NCBI GenBank assembly: GCA_028751875.1
Contig: CM054154.1
Location: 54,385,547 to 54,449,546, forward strand
Origin: Rapana venosa
Lineage: Eukaryota; Mollusca; Gastropoda; Neogastropoda; Muricidae
Reading direction: 5' to 3'
DNA: 64,000 nt
Made by a program: the position numbers and the translations under genes. The notes under the pieces are model-generated. The model did no database searches. It was given only the letters and a program-made list of their open reading frames with translations, and was not told the DNA's origin. This document shows positions 47,192-59,458 of the stretch, one piece after another; position 1 is the stretch's first letter, and every line of letters begins with the position of its first letter.

Positions 47192-50100
47192 AATTTTTTT
47201 TTGATTTCCCAAAATTTTATGTACTTTCTTTCAAAACGGTTGGGGGTGCCCGCCCGTTCAAACAGACAAAAAAAACAGGGGAGGTGCAGGGAGAAAACAA
47301 AAAATCACAAAAAAAAAAGACATTTCTAACTCCTCTCTAAAATAAACAGCTGTTTATATTTTATAAAAAATGGGAAAATAGAAAAACATTGAACATGCTG
47401 CCTGCAGACTAACCTTTTTGGGGGCTGTTTTCATTAAAACCCAATAAAAAAATAATAAAATATGGAAATTTTTAAAGCGCTGAATTTTTGTAAAAAAAAC
47501 CCAATCGAAGGGTTGCACTCAAAACATTTAAGCCATGGAAAATTTCCCCCCTATATAAAAATAAAATATTTCAAATTTATGCACACACCACCCCGCGCGC
47601 CAGGAAAAAAGGGCACTGTTTTAAAAGTAAAAACAGATATAAAGGGGGAAAATTTTTCAGGTAGGAAATAAGTGTTTTGAGGCTTGGGTTTGAAGGTTTT
47701 CAAGTGAAAGGGGTTTGGGGAAGTGGGGAAAGGGGGGGGCAATTTCCAAGGGGACCCGGGCCAGAAAAAGAGAAAAAAGACCCAAACCAACATGGGTTTT
47801 TTTTGAATCTGGGTGTTCGAAAGCAAAAAAGTAAAACTGCCGCTGAAGGAAAAAGGAAAAAGGGGTGGAGTAAAACATTTTTAAAAGGGTTTCAAAGATA
47901 AGATGGGCAGATTTGTGGAGACATTTGAAACAGAGGGGAATTTATCCCTTTTACTTCAGTCTTTTGAGACGGGAACCAGGGGGAAAAATCGCAGAAGGAA
48001 ATGATGAAATTTAGATTTTTTCCTTTTTTAGGACCCGTTTAGCTGCAGGTTTTGTAAACCTTAAGAGAGTGGTGGATGAGCGGTAGGCCCCAAACCAAAA
48101 AAGAATTACAGTAAACAAAAAGTGAAAGAATGAAAGAAAGTGAGAGTTGGAAAAATTTCATCAGTGGGAAAAATACTTGGACGAATTGCGTTTTGTTTCC
48201 GAATTGATATTTGCAAAAACTGGGAGGTTTTGGGGGAAATTTAAATTTTTTTAATTTGAGAGGTGTTTTCAAAAACAAAACCAAATCTTTAAGATTTTGG
48301 GCAAAAGGGAAATGACAAAAATTGCCGAATTTTATTGGTGTTGTTGTGATGGAGGAAAAATTTAAATTTTGGGTCCCCATGCATTTGGGTTCGTGGTTTT
48401 TTTTCGGGATTAAGTTGTAACTTTTCCCGATCCCCTCCATTTTATTGAACCCATGATTTGGGGTTAACCGATTTTTGGTTGGTCTTTGTGACCCTTTTTG
48501 TACTGTGAAACCCGCCGCAGCGTGCACAATTGCACAGGTTCAACTCAAAAAAACCCCCCGACCCCCACTGGGCCCAAAATTTGTCACTACTCGGCAATGA
48601 CACTAACTTTTTTCAAAATTTTTAAAACTTTTTCCCCCAAGGGGGTTTAAACCCAAATTTCAAAAAAGACTGAAAAAACACATTGTAAACCTTTGAATAC
48701 ACCACGGGAAAAAAAACCAGGAACATGTTCAAAACATTCGTCATTGCCCGCACGTCTTTCCCCCCCTCTTGGGCCCCCCCTCCTCACGTCTGAAAGTCAC
48801 CCGGGCCCCAACAACCTTGGGCCCAACCACAACACTGCTTCCCAATTTTTTTCCTCCAATTTTCAACCCCTTTTTCTGTGATTCTAATCGTTTTCCCCCT
48901 AGTGTGTAATGATTTTTAATTTAACTATAAAACCCCTGACTGACCCCCGGTTTGTTTTCCAACTTTCCCTTCCCCCTTAGCCAACCTTTCTACCTTCCAC
49001 TGCACACATCTCTACCATCACCCTCAGCCTCTTTCCTCAATAGTCATAGTCCCCTCACCACTTTTCTTCTTCAACCTCTTTTCCTCCCTCAAACCTTCTC
49101 CACATGTGTCCCTTTTCAAAAGCTCAATCTTTTCTGTCCTGAAAGGGCAAAGCCGGCTTAAAAATTTTTGGGCTTCATTTCGAACACCACAAGAAACTAA
49201 GGGCCCTTTTTTACAAAACTTTGGGTAAAAAACCACTGGGGCACGAACCCAAAAATAAAAAAGCTGACTCCCCCCTCACAAAAATCTTTCCCTTTTTCCC
49301 CACTTCCCGTAAAGGTTTTTTTGCCATCGTCTACAAAGACACTCAGCACCCAACTCTTTCTATCTTTTCCCCCTCCCTTCCGTTTTCCCCCCGAATCTTT
49401 CGAAGGGGTGAACCAACCTCACCTTAAACCCGGCCCCATCTGTTACTTTCTTTGGCCCTTTTCCTTTCCCAACCCCCCTAACCTTAGAAACAATTTGGGT
49501 CTTTAGTTTTTCCCCCAAAAGTTTTAATCACCCCTTTACCATTTCAGCCCTCTCCCCCCCCCAAAAAACTTTTCATTCTTGGTGACTTCAACCCATTTTA
49601 CAAACCCGGTTTCCCCTTTAAAAGTTAAGCGGGCCCTTTTTTCTTTTTTTGTCTAACCACTCTCTTTTCCCCAAATGGTAAACGAACCAACACACAGACT
49701 GGTCATAAATTTTGACTGGCTTATCACCGAATTTCACAAGGTCTAGTCCATCTCCCCTTATCTTCCCCTGACGAATTGCTCCCCGAATCATTCTACCATT
49801 CTTTTCTCCTTTAAAAAAATTTCCCAAACCAAACAGAAAGAAAAGTGCATTTCCCATCGCAACCTCAAGGGCCCAAAAATTTAAACTTTTTTTTCCCAAG
49901 CTGCTAAAAATCTATCACAAATCCCCGACCAAAACTGACCCCCCAAACACTACAATACCGTCCTCGCCAACTCCTTTATGAGCATGCACCTCTACTGACC
50001 AACTTCCCCGCCTGATAGGCCCCGGCACCATGGTACAAAAAACCCCTGACAAACCTGGTTCCCCAAAAAATAAACGCCCAAAACAAAAAAACGGCAAAGG

Positions 50101-51633
50101 GGGGAAAAACAAAAAACCCGAAATAAACAAACGCTTCTTCTAAAAAAAACAACAAAATCAAAAAACCCTTAAACCATTCAGAAAAACAAAGTATTACTCT
50201 TCCAATTTTTGATGCCCCATCTATGAAATCTCTCTTTTTTTTCCCTCCAACCACTCGCTTGGGCGCGAAGGGAAGCCCTTTTCCTTTTACCTACAACCCC
50301 CTGAACTTCCCCCATTTTTTTCTGCAAATTTCCTTTTTTTGACAAAATACGCAACATTCCCCCCTAGCTTTGGAAACAGACTCCTTTTTCCCGCCTCCCA
50401 ATTTTGATTTCCCAAAATTTTTTGGCACTCCTCTCCCTTTTTCCTTTTTATCCAGCAAGCGAGAAAGATATCGAACCCAAATTTTGAAAAAGGAAAACTA
50501 TAAAAAAAAATGCGATCTCGCCCCCAAAAACCCGCCCTTTTCCCTTTTTGCAGGGGCCTCCCCCCAAACATATAACCCCCAAACCCAAAGATAGGGAAAC
50601 CTCATCTCTTGTTTCTGGAAAAGTTTCCCTTTACCCCAAAACTGCTTTAGTCACACCATTACCAAAAAGCAGACCTTTAACCCCCAACAAATTTTGAAGA
50701 ATTACGACCGTTTCCAACCTAAACCTTTTTTCTCTAAAATCCTTTTAAAGAGAGTTTTTTGGGAAAAAGCTCAACAAACCCCCTTTTCTCCAACATCTTC
50801 TTCCTGGTTTTATTTTGGCCTATCGCGGGCCCAAACCCCAAACACTTAAACCACACCCAGTTACACAAACCCTTTAAAAAATGCTTCCAAATGCTTCTTT
50901 CCTTTATGGAAAAAACTCCCTCCCTCACTCTTAAATTCCCACTTATCTGCAGCCTTCGACAAATATTGACCCCTCTAAACCTTTTTCTCACCGTCTTCAA
51001 GAAACTTTTGGGTGTTACGTACAAAGCCCCCAAAAACCTTTGGGTTTTGGGTTTATACCTGACTGACCCCATTCCCCAAAAGGGCACAGTAAACTTTTTT
51101 TGCTCATACCTGAATGACCGATTTTCCCGACAGCACAGAAAAACAAAAAATTTTTTCAGTACCCCCCAACCCGGGAAAGTGGAGTCCCCGGGGATCCGTT
51201 CTGAGCCCTGTTCTTTTTACTCTCTTTCACCCCCCACTGACCCCATAATAATTAAACGTCATCAGATCCAAACCCTCACCTTTTTTTGCAGGGGAAATCT
51301 CAGATTCTAAGCATGACCCCTGAAAAAACTGGCCCCTTTCCCCCTTGAATGAATAGGCCTACTTCTTTCCCAAAAATCCAAAACTGGATGATAAAAAAAC
51401 AATTAACAAAATAAACGCTTAAAAACTGGGAAACCATGCTTTTTAGGGGCCCCAAAAAAAAAACTCTCTTCCTTACCAAAACTTTAAAAAATTCGGGAAA
51501 GCAACAGGGCCCTCCCCCACTGCTTAAAAAAATCTAGGGGCCCTTTTTGACAACACACCTCTATGCAAAAATTCATCACCCAACCTTCCACCTTTTTCTA
51601 ACAATTACGGGGGTAATTTGTGCAATTCGATAG
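47192..51633. repeat. Distorted direct duplicate of 51,634-55,850
   Basis: Runs in the same order and orientation as the next 4.2 kb: the spacer with TATGTACTTTCTTTC, the inverted L2 3' end (AAGCGCTGAAT), the 5' UTR (GCACAATTGCAC), the EN remnant, the RT including the 48-bp duplication (near 51,055-51,140), and the end GCAATTCGATAGCATC. It then jumps straight to the start of the clean copy. It is about 220 bases longer than the clean copy because of homopolymer insertions. Most likely an assembly duplication and not a biological one. Confidence 0.8.
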
Positions 51634-51886
51634 CATCTTTTGACTTCCAACCTATGTACTTTCTTTCATACTGGTTGATGTGACAGCAGTTCAAACAGAC
51701 ATGAAGATAAACAGGAGAGGTGCAGGCAGAAACACAATCACAAAAAACAGACATTTCTAACTCTCTCTCTAAAATAGCAGCTGTTTATATTATATAAACA
51801 ATGAACATAGAGAAAACATTGAACATGTCTGCATGCAGACTAACCTTTTTGGGGGGCTGTTACATTGAACCTAATAATAATAATAA
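51634..51886. other. Unique spacer ending in TAA repeat
   Basis: No gene is recognised. A short (TAA)n at 51,872-51,890 marks the 3' end (reverse orientation) of the neighbouring L2-like fragment. Confidence 0.5.
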
Positions 51887-52860
51887 TAATATATGGAATT
51901 TATATAGCGCTGAATCTTGTAAAACAAACGAATCGAAGGGCTTGCACTCAAATCATTTATGCGCATGGAACTTTCCTCATATATAATAAATAACATATTT
52001 CAAATTTATGCACACACACACGCGCGCGCGCAGATAAAGGACACTGTTGAAAAGTAGAGACAGATATGAGGGGAAAGTGTCAGGTAGGAAATAAGTGTTT
52101 TGAGGCTGGATTTGAAGGTATCAAGTGAAGGTGTTTGGCGAAGTGAAAGAGGGAGGTCATTCCAGGTGGACGGACCAGAAACAGAGAAAGAGAGACCGCC
52201 AACAGTGGTTTGTTTGAATCTGGGTGTTCGAAAGCACAAAGTATCTGCCGCTGAAGGAAGGAAACGGGATGGAGTATACAGGTGAAGACGGTTACAAAGA
52301 TAAGATGGTGCAGATTTGTGGAGACATTTGAAACAGAGGGTATTGATCTTATACTTCAGTCTTTGTGAGACTGGCAGCCAGTGAAGAGATCGCAGAAGAG
52401 GAGTGATGTATTCAGATTTTTTCTTTCTTAGGACCAGTCGAGCTGCAGAGTTTTGTATGCGTTGAAGAGAGTGGATGGATGATGCTGGTAGGCCAACCAA
52501 AAGAGAATTACAGTAGTCTAAACGTGAAAGAATGAGAGATGTGAGAGCTTGGAAGTTGCATCAGTGGAAAGATACTTGCGAATTGCGCTTATGTGCCGTA
52601 ATTGATAGTAGCAAGACTGGCAGGTCTGGGTGATTAATTTTTTCATAGAGAGTGTGTTGTCAAGAACTACACCTAAATACTTTACAGAGTTGGACAAAGG
52701 AACTGACACATTGCCGAATTCTATTGATGTTGTTGTGATGGAGGAAAGTTTATGTTGGGTCCCTATGAGCATGGCTTCGTGGTTTTATCGGCATTAAGTT
52801 GTAACTTGTTCTGAGTCATCCATTTCATTGACTCTATGATTTGTGTTAACCGATTGTGTT
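51872..52860 (-). mobile_element. L2-like LINE 3' fragment, reverse strand
   Basis: On the minus strand: MKWMTQNKLQLNADKT (52,825-52,780), SVKYLGVVLDNTLSMKKLIT (near 52,690-52,630), then the frame 52,500-52,006 with [37 protein letters not shown] and [19 protein letters not shown]. It ends with the family tail (AGCGCTATATAAATTCCATA on the minus strand) and (ATT)n. It is a different subfamily from the plus-strand copy beside it. Confidence 0.85.
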
Positions 52861-53341
52861 GGTCTTTGTGACCTTGTGTACTGTGACCCTGCCGCAGCGT
52901 GCACAATTGCACGTGATTCAGACTCAAAACGCCCCCACCACCACTGCCCAGCATTTGTCACTACTCGGCAATGACACTAACTGTTGCATAATTAAAAGCT
53001 TTTTCCTCAAGTGGGTTTCACCAAATGCAAAATAGACTGAAACAACACATTGTAAACCTCGAATACACCACTGGAAAACCAGACCAGGAACATGTGCAGA
53101 CATACGTCATTGCCTGCAGCGTGCTTCCCCCACATCTGCCTCCCTCCTCACGTCTGACGTCACCAGCCACAACAACTGTCACCAGCCACAACACTGCTTC
53201 AATTTCTTGTCCTCCAGATGTTTCATCCTTTGTCTGTGATTCTAATCGTTCTGTCCACATGTGTGTAATGATTTTAATGAGACTATAAATCCCCTGACTG
53301 ACCCTGTTCGTTTACCATCTTCCATTCCTGATTAGCCAACC

Positions 53342-54475
53342 TTGTCTACTCTTCCACTGCACACATCTCTACCATCACCCTCAGCCTCTTCCTCAGATAG
53401 TCATAGTCCATCACCACTGTCTTCTTCAACCTCTTTGCCTCCCTCAAACCTTCTCCACATGTGTCTTCTCAACGCTCAATCTGTCTGTCCTGATGGCAAA
53501 GCCGGCTTAATTTCTGACTTCATTTCTGAACACCACATAGATCTAGCCTTTCTTACAGAAACTTGGCTAAAACCACTGGGTCACGAACCAAAGATAAAAC
53601 AGCTGACTCCACCTGGCTACAAAACTCTTTCTTTCCCCCGACTCTCCCGTGGAGGTGGCATTGCCATCGTCTACAAAGACACTCTGCATCCAACTCTTTC
53701 TATCTGTCACTCCCTTCCGTTTTCACCCGAATCTTTCGAAGTCTGTGAACTCAACCTCACCTTACCTGGCCACTCTGTTACTTTCTGTTGCCTTTACCGT
53801 CCACCTCCTAACCTTAGAAACAATTTGAGGTCTTCAGTTTTCCACCAAGAGTTTCAATCACTCCTTGACCATTTCAGCCTCTCTCCCAAGAAACTTATCA
53901 TTCTTGGTGACTTCAACTTCCATTTTGACAACCAGTCCTCTCAAGATGTTAAGCGTCTTTCTCTTTCTTTGTCTAACCACTCTCTTTCCCAACTGGTAAA
54001 CGAACCAACACACAGATCTGGTCATATTTCAGACTGGCTTATCACCGATATTTCACAAGGTCTAGTCACATCTCAGTCTGTATCTGTCACTGACGAATTG
54101 CTCTCCGATCATTCTACCATTCTTTTCTCCTTAAACATTGCAAAACCTATCAGAAAGAAGAAGTGCATTACCCATCGCAACCTCAAGGCCATAGATATTC
54201 AAACTTTTCTTTCCCAAGCTGCTAAACGTCTATCACAAATCCCTGACAATACTGACCCTTCTAAACACTACAATACCGTCCTCAGCCAACTCCTTGATGA
54301 GCATGCACCTCCTACTGACCATCTCCTGCCTGATAGGCCCTGTGCACCATGGTACACCCATGACATCCTGGTCCCAAAACGTAAACGCCCACAACTAGAA
54401 CGGCAATGGCGAAAAACAAAAACTGAAATAAACAAACAGCTTCTTCTAAACAAATCAACAAAGTCAAAACCTTAA
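53342..54475 (+). pseudogene. L2-like APE-type endonuclease domain
   Basis: A frame of 377 codons; the first ATG is at 53,459 (MCLLNAQSV). Exonuclease-endonuclease-phosphatase signature in order: LNAQSV, LAFLTETWL (catalytic Glu), RGGGIAIVYKD, CLYRPP, LIILGDFNFHF (Asp and Asn), HISDWLITD, LLSDHSTILF (the terminal SDH). This enzyme nicks target DNA to prime reverse transcription. It continues into a basic linker (PIRKKKCITHR, PKRKRPQLERQWRKTKTEI) and stops after KSTKSKP by frameshift, where the linker goes on in another frame. All catalytic residues are visible, but it is cut off from RT, so the element is dead as written. Confidence 0.87.
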
Positions 54476-54479
54476 TCCA

Positions 54480-56342
54480 TTCAGCAAAAACAAAGTATTA
54501 CTCTTCTCAAGTTCTTGATGCCACATCTATGAAATCTCTCTTTTCCCTCACATCCACTCTGCTTGGATCTGCGAAGGCAAGCCCTCTGCCTTCTACCTAC
54601 AACCACTCTGAACTTCCTTCCTTATTTTCTGCATTCTTTTCTGACAAAATACGCAACATTCGCTCTAGCTTGGATCAGACTCCTTTCCAGCCTGCAATTG
54701 TGATCCTAAATTTTCTGGCACTCCTCTCCTGTCCTTTCATCCAGCAAGCGAGAAAGATATCGAGACAATTCTGAAAGGAATGACTATAAAATCATGCGAT
54801 CTCGATCCCATACCTGCTTCTCTTTTCGCAGTGCCTGCCACAGCTTATACCCGCTATCACAAAGATAGTAAACTCATCTCTTGTTTCTGGAAATGTTCCT
54901 TCAGCTCCCAAAACTGCTTTAGTCACACCATTACTCAAAAAGCATGACCTTGACCCTAACATTCTGAAGAATTACAGACCTGTTTCCAACCTACCTTTTA
55001 TCTCTAAAGTCCTTGAAAGAGTAGTTCTGAAACAGCTCAACAACCACCTTCTCTCCAACAGTCTTCTTCCTGCGTTTCAGTCTGCCTATCGCGCCAACCA
55101 CAGCACTGAAACCACCCTAGTTCACACCTTAAACATGCTTCTACTTGCTTCTGACTCATGGAAAATCTCCCTCCTCACTCTACTCGACTTATCTGCAGCC
55201 TTCGACACTATTGACCACTCTATCCTTCTCTCCCGTCTTCAAGAAACGTTTGGTGTTACTGGTACAGCCCTCACCTGGTTTAGCTCATACCTGACTGACC
55301 GATTCCAGACAGTCACAGTAAACTTTTTTAGCTCATACCTGACTGACCGATTCCAGACAGTCACAGTAGACAAGATTCAGTCAGTACCTGCCAGACTGGA
55401 ATGTGGAGTCCCGCGGGGATCCGTTCTGAGCCCTGTTCTTTTCACTCTCTACACCCTCCACTGACACATATAATTAATCGTCATCAGATCAACCATCACT
55501 TTTATGCAGGTGACTCTCAGATTCTAAGCAGTGACACTCCTGAAAATCTGCCTTCCCTCTTGATGAATATGGCCTACTGCTTTCAAGATATCCAAAACTG
55601 GATGATAGAGAACAAGTTACAACTAAACGCTGATAAAACTGAAGCCATGCTTGTAGGGACCAAAAACAAACTCTCTTCCATTACAACAGCTTCAATAGAA
55701 TTCGGCAATGCATCAGTCCCTCTATCCACTGCTGTAAAATATCTAGGGGTCATTATTGACAACACACTCTCTATGCAAAAATTCATCACCCAGACCTGCC
55801 AGTCCTGCTTCTATCAATTACGGCGTATTAGTGCAATTCGATAGCATCTGTCCACAGACGCAACATCAAAACTCGTGGCATCTCTCATTCTTTCACGTCC
55901 GGACTATTGCAATTCTCTTTTGGCTGGTCTGCCAGCATCATCTATCCACTCCCTTCAATGTATTCAAAACTCTGCAGTTCGACTAGTTCTCAGAAAGAAA
56001 AAATCTGAGCACATTACCCCTCTCTTGCGATCTCTCCACTGGCTGCCTGTGCCACAAAGAATAAACTATAAGATCAGTACTCTCTGTTACAAATGTCTCC
56101 ACAAAACAGCACCTTCCTACCTCTGTGAATGTCTCCACCTGTACACCCCTTCTCGTTCCCTTCATTCTGCTGCAGATTCCTTGTGCTTACAAACACCTAG
56201 ATTCAACCAGTCCACTGTTGGCCGTCGCTCTTTCTCTGTTTCTGGTCCATTGATTTGGAATGGCCTCCCTATCTCTCTTCGCCAAAGGCCTGCTTGTGAC
56301 TCTTTTAAATCTCGCGTCAATACATATTTGTTTCAAACCTAA
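54480..56342 (+). pseudogene. L2-like RT and C-terminal domain, frameshifted
   Basis: Pieces in three frames: linker (MKSLFSLTSTLLGSAK, 54,529); RT (LLTLLDLSAAFDTIDHSILL, 55,168-55,230; GVPRGSVLSPVLFTLYT, 55,405-55,455; HFYAGDSQI, where the catalytic YADD is changed to YAGD, 55,497-55,523; NKLQLNADKTEAMLVGT, 55,610-55,662; VKYLGVIIDNTLSMQKFIT); and the C-terminal domain in the frame 55,875-56,342 ([56 protein letters not shown], ending YLFQT). The Gly in YAGD and the tandem 16-residue repeat (SSYLTDRFQTVTV twice) would both impair RT. Confidence 0.85.
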
Positions 56343-56420
56343 GAATTTCCTTTCCTGTTTCATTTCATAGCTATCCCTGCTTTTCACCAGCCAAAAATTC
56401 CATCACCCTGCCAAATTGTA

Positions 56421-56546
<126 letters not shown>

Positions 56547-56695
56547 ATTTGGACTTCTTAGAACTATTACTTGCTATTGGTTCCATGACTGTGTAAGAAT
56601 GAGTTGAGTGCAAGCGCTTTGATTTGTCTGTGCAAGATACAATGCTATATAAATTCCATTTATTATTAATATTATTATTATTATTATTATTATCC

Positions 56696-57480
56696 AGTTT
56701 TGAATGTCTTGAAGGCAGTAGGACATATTTGTCAGGAGAGAAGGCAAATTTTCAACAGTATCACTGCACTGAAGCTGAGTGTCATTGGCATAGAAATGAT
56801 GAGCAATATGGTGGTTGTTTATTATATGTGAGAGTGGAGCAGTGTAGAGAGTAAAGAGAACAGGGCCCAGGACTGATCCCTGTGGGACTCCACATTCCAT
56901 TTTGACAGGTTTTGATTGAATTTTGTTTACAATAACTTTCTGGAATCTGTCTGTGAGGTATGAAGTAAACCAGGTGAGGGCTGTGCCATTAATACCAAAC
57001 GTATTTTGGAGGCGAGAAAGAAGAATTGAGTGATCTATAGTGTTGAAGGCTGCAGATAAGTGAAGAAGAGTGAGGAGGGAGATTTTTCCTGTGTCAGAAG
57101 CAAGTAGAAGTGTATCTAAAGTATGGACTAGGGTGGTTTCGGTGCTGTGGTTGGGGCGATAGGCAGATTGAAAAGTGGGAAGGAGATCATTGGAATGAAG
57201 GTGACTGTTGAGCTGTTTGAGAACAACTTTTTCTAGTACTTTAGAGACAAAGGGTAAGTTTGAGACAGGTCTATAATTCTTCAGAATGTTGGGATCGAGG
57301 TCGTGCTTTTTCAGTAGAGGTGTGACTATTGCGGTTTTAGGAGCTGGTGGAAAATGTCCTGATAGAAGAGATGAGTTTACTATTTTAGTGATAATAGGTA
57401 CAAGTTGTGGAAGGCATTGTGAGAAAACCTGTTGGCAGAACGAGGCCATAAATAAACACACCTTAGGGGCTACCTTGTGC
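56696..57480 (-). mobile_element. L2-like LINE RT fragment, reverse strand
   Basis: The minus-strand frame 57,461 to about 56,700 is open: LKNYRPVSNLPFVSKVLEKV, LPTFQSAYRPNHSTETTLVH, LSAAFNTIDHSILLSRLQ, GVPQGSVLGPVLFTLYT, HHFYANDTQL (catalytic YADD changed to YAND), ending QDIQNW where it meets the ATT tail of the plus-strand copy. About 250 uninterrupted codons, the best-preserved RT of this family here. EN and the C-terminal half are absent at this site. Confidence 0.87.
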
Positions 57481-57970
57481 GGCTGCTAGTGAGAGGCAGG
57501 GTGATGGAGAGTGTGGGGAGAGAGTCTGCCGCAGTCATTAGTGTCAGCTATCTGACTTCTCTATAAACACTCCTGCTGGTCAGGCGTTACTGCACGTATA
57601 CAGTCTACTGTTTCATCAGCTTTTAGTTGTATCCTTGCTACAGCTGAAGGTTTGTTCATGAACCAATTCCAGTACAACTCATAATTATAGCCCCGAGAAC
57701 ACAGTAGAAAACAGATGTCTTGTCAGTATCCTACACTGTTATCAAGCAAAGATACCTCACAAATGACTTAGGTTTTTATTTCACTGATGTTTCTAATACT
57801 ATAAATAAAATAAAAAAGCATTTTCTGATCCTGTTAAGAAATTGTTGTGATCAAATGTGTATCTACTTATCAGTTCTGTGTTGTGTAAAAAAGAACAAAT
57901 TGCACACAGGCCTACACTTTGTCATCAAAGCAACACCATAAAAAAAGCAGAAAGAAAACACACACACACA
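57481..57970. other. Unrecognised unique stretch
   Basis: No gene or known repeat. The short plus-strand frame at 57,720-57,941 has no recognisable domain. Confidence 0.4.
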
Positions 57971-57974
57971 CAAA

Positions 57975-58078
57975 ACAGATGACAAAATTTACAAAACTGC
58001 ATATACTGGGGAACTAGATTTTTTAAAAAGCACATGAGTGCTTATTCCATTATCCTTGAAATAAAAGAATAAGCAAAA
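57975..58078 (+). mobile_element. SINE-A 3' end
   Basis: Reads ACAGATGACAAAATTTACAA, AACTGCATATACTGGGG and AAGCACATGAGTGCTTATTC, then ATTATCCTTGAAATAAAAG. This is the SINE-A terminal segment flanked by CA repeats. Confidence 0.75.
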
Positions 58079-58079
58079 T

Positions 58080-58560
58080 AAACACACACACATGAGCGCA
58101 CAGGCACACACACACACATACACACACAAGCAGACAAATATACACACACACACACACAAAATGGCACAAATACATGTACCCATACCCTATACTCACACAT
58201 ACCCCTGCAGGCACACACTCATACACGCGTGCGTGTGCACACCACACACTTGTAACTACAAGAAGATGCGCATGGCACACATGTGCTTGAGAAAACTAAC
58301 AACTTGAAACTGACACACAGACAGGAAGCACCTGGCACATGTAGGTGCAGTGGCCGAACACACACACAGACACACACACACACACACGTTCACACATGCA
58401 TACATGGGCACATACACATACCCACACACATGTGCACGAACACACACCACGCGCAACCCACAGGCGCCGCCCACCACACACACATCCCCGCACACACACA
58501 CACACACACACACCACTATAACACACACACACACACACGCACATGCACTCACACAAAGTA
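58080..58560. repeat. CA-rich microsatellite field
   Basis: Nearly 500 bases of CA-type repeats with short interruptions. His/Thr and Cys/Val frames on the two strands are artefacts. The right-hand part continues into the left inverted-repeat arm. Confidence 0.93.
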
Positions 58561-58689
58561 GATCTCCCCCCCCCCCCCCCCCCCCTCTCTCTCTCTCTCT
58601 TTCTCTCCTATTCAGTCTCCTATTTTAGGTTGTCTGGTATCACTTTAAGTGGAAAGACCTTAAAATTGAAGACTTACTTACTTACTTAC

Positions 58690-58734
<45 letters not shown>

Positions 58735-59107
58735 GAAAACACACAAACACTCAGCCCTTGGTTTCTTGGGAGACACCATGTTTGTTTAAAAAAAAAAGTT
58801 TAAAATTAGTTAACCAAAGTAGTGTACCGTCACCACAAACAAGTAAAGCAGGTATTAAAGTTTTGTTCACTAAAGTATGAGTACTGTAAAATTCAGGTAG
58901 GAAATCCAGCAGCGAAAATGATAAATAAGCCTTTCAAATAAAAATTCGCCCAGTGGCTAATAGACAGCAAAGAAGGAATGTGTGCTGGCACCGCGAGACG
59001 CTGGACTTGGACCCCTGACTGCGCAGTGCCTAGATAGCAGCCAGATGGTATTTAGGTTACCGAGTGAAAGTTCCAGCTGCCAACTAGAGTCGGGTTTTTC
59101 CTTTGAG
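58485..59107. repeat. Left arm of large inverted repeat
   Basis: Matches 63,178-63,960 in reverse complement. Landmarks: CACATCCCCGC, AAGTAGATCTCCCC, CT run, CCTATTTTAGGTTGTCTGGT, stem-loop CACTTTAAGTG, (TTAC)n, (CA)n, GAGACACCATGTTTG, GTAGTGTACCGTCACCACAA, GGCACCGCGAGACGCTGGAC and AGTTCCAGCTGCCAACTAG. The repeats differ in length between the arms, but the unique words are nearly identical. Confidence 0.85.
58634..58735 (+). repeat. Variant 3' stem-loop tail with TTAC and CA repeats
   Basis: TCTGGTATCACTTTAAGTGG, then AAAGACCTTAAAATTGAAGA, then (TTAC)n and (CA)n. Homologous to the I-type LINE tail at 17,411 and 26,790, but with TTAC in place of TAC units. Confidence 0.8.
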
Positions 59108-59458
59108 CAGCTGTGGGAGAGATTGGGTCACCCTGACGGCATCCCCTTTCCATAGAGCATCCTGAAGATACCTTATTATTCACAGTTACAAACGAGTTTA
59201 TGTTTTTATAAAAAGCAGACACCCATTTTTGCAACTCCTTCCCAAAACCAAAGTGTTTTAAAACATTTTGCATAAATCTCCACTCTACAGAATCACATGC
59301 CTTCTCGAAGTCTATTGACACCAGTAAGCCAGGCAATTGTTTTTCCTCTAAATAGTGTATTAAGTCATATAGTGTTCGTATAGTGTCTCCTATATATCTC
59401 CCTGGTACAAATCCAGTTTGGTGTTCATTAATTAACCCTGGTAAAACTTTTGATAGCC
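59105..59458 (-). mobile_element. Tx1/L1-like LINE RT fragment
   Basis: Minus strand: KVLPGLINEHQTGF (59,455-59,415), PGRYIGDTIRTLYDLI, then LPGLLVSIDFEKACDSVEW (59,335-59,280; catalytic Asp in IDFEKA), FGFGKELQKWVSAFYKN and ERGCRQGDPISP ending at about 59,110. The wording is L1/Tx1-like. The rest of the palm (including FADD) is absent because the sequence runs directly into the inverted-repeat arm. Confidence 0.8.

Larger units (their letters stand above)
38165..51633. other. Long low-accuracy, homopolymer-distorted block
   Basis: Normal words are persistently replaced by runs such as TTTT, CCCC, GGGG and AAAA. Where a clean homolog exists (47,192-51,633 versus 51,634-55,850) the differences are mostly homopolymer expansions and substitutions to the neighbouring base. 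This is typical of unpolished consensus. Clean sequence resumes sharply at about 51,634. Open frames here are unreliable. Confidence 0.8.

Noticed and set aside
58080..58560. Short regularly spaced CA units as a CRISPR-like array
   Set aside because: No conserved repeat-spacer alternation; a plain CA microsatellite in a eukaryotic repeat landscape.
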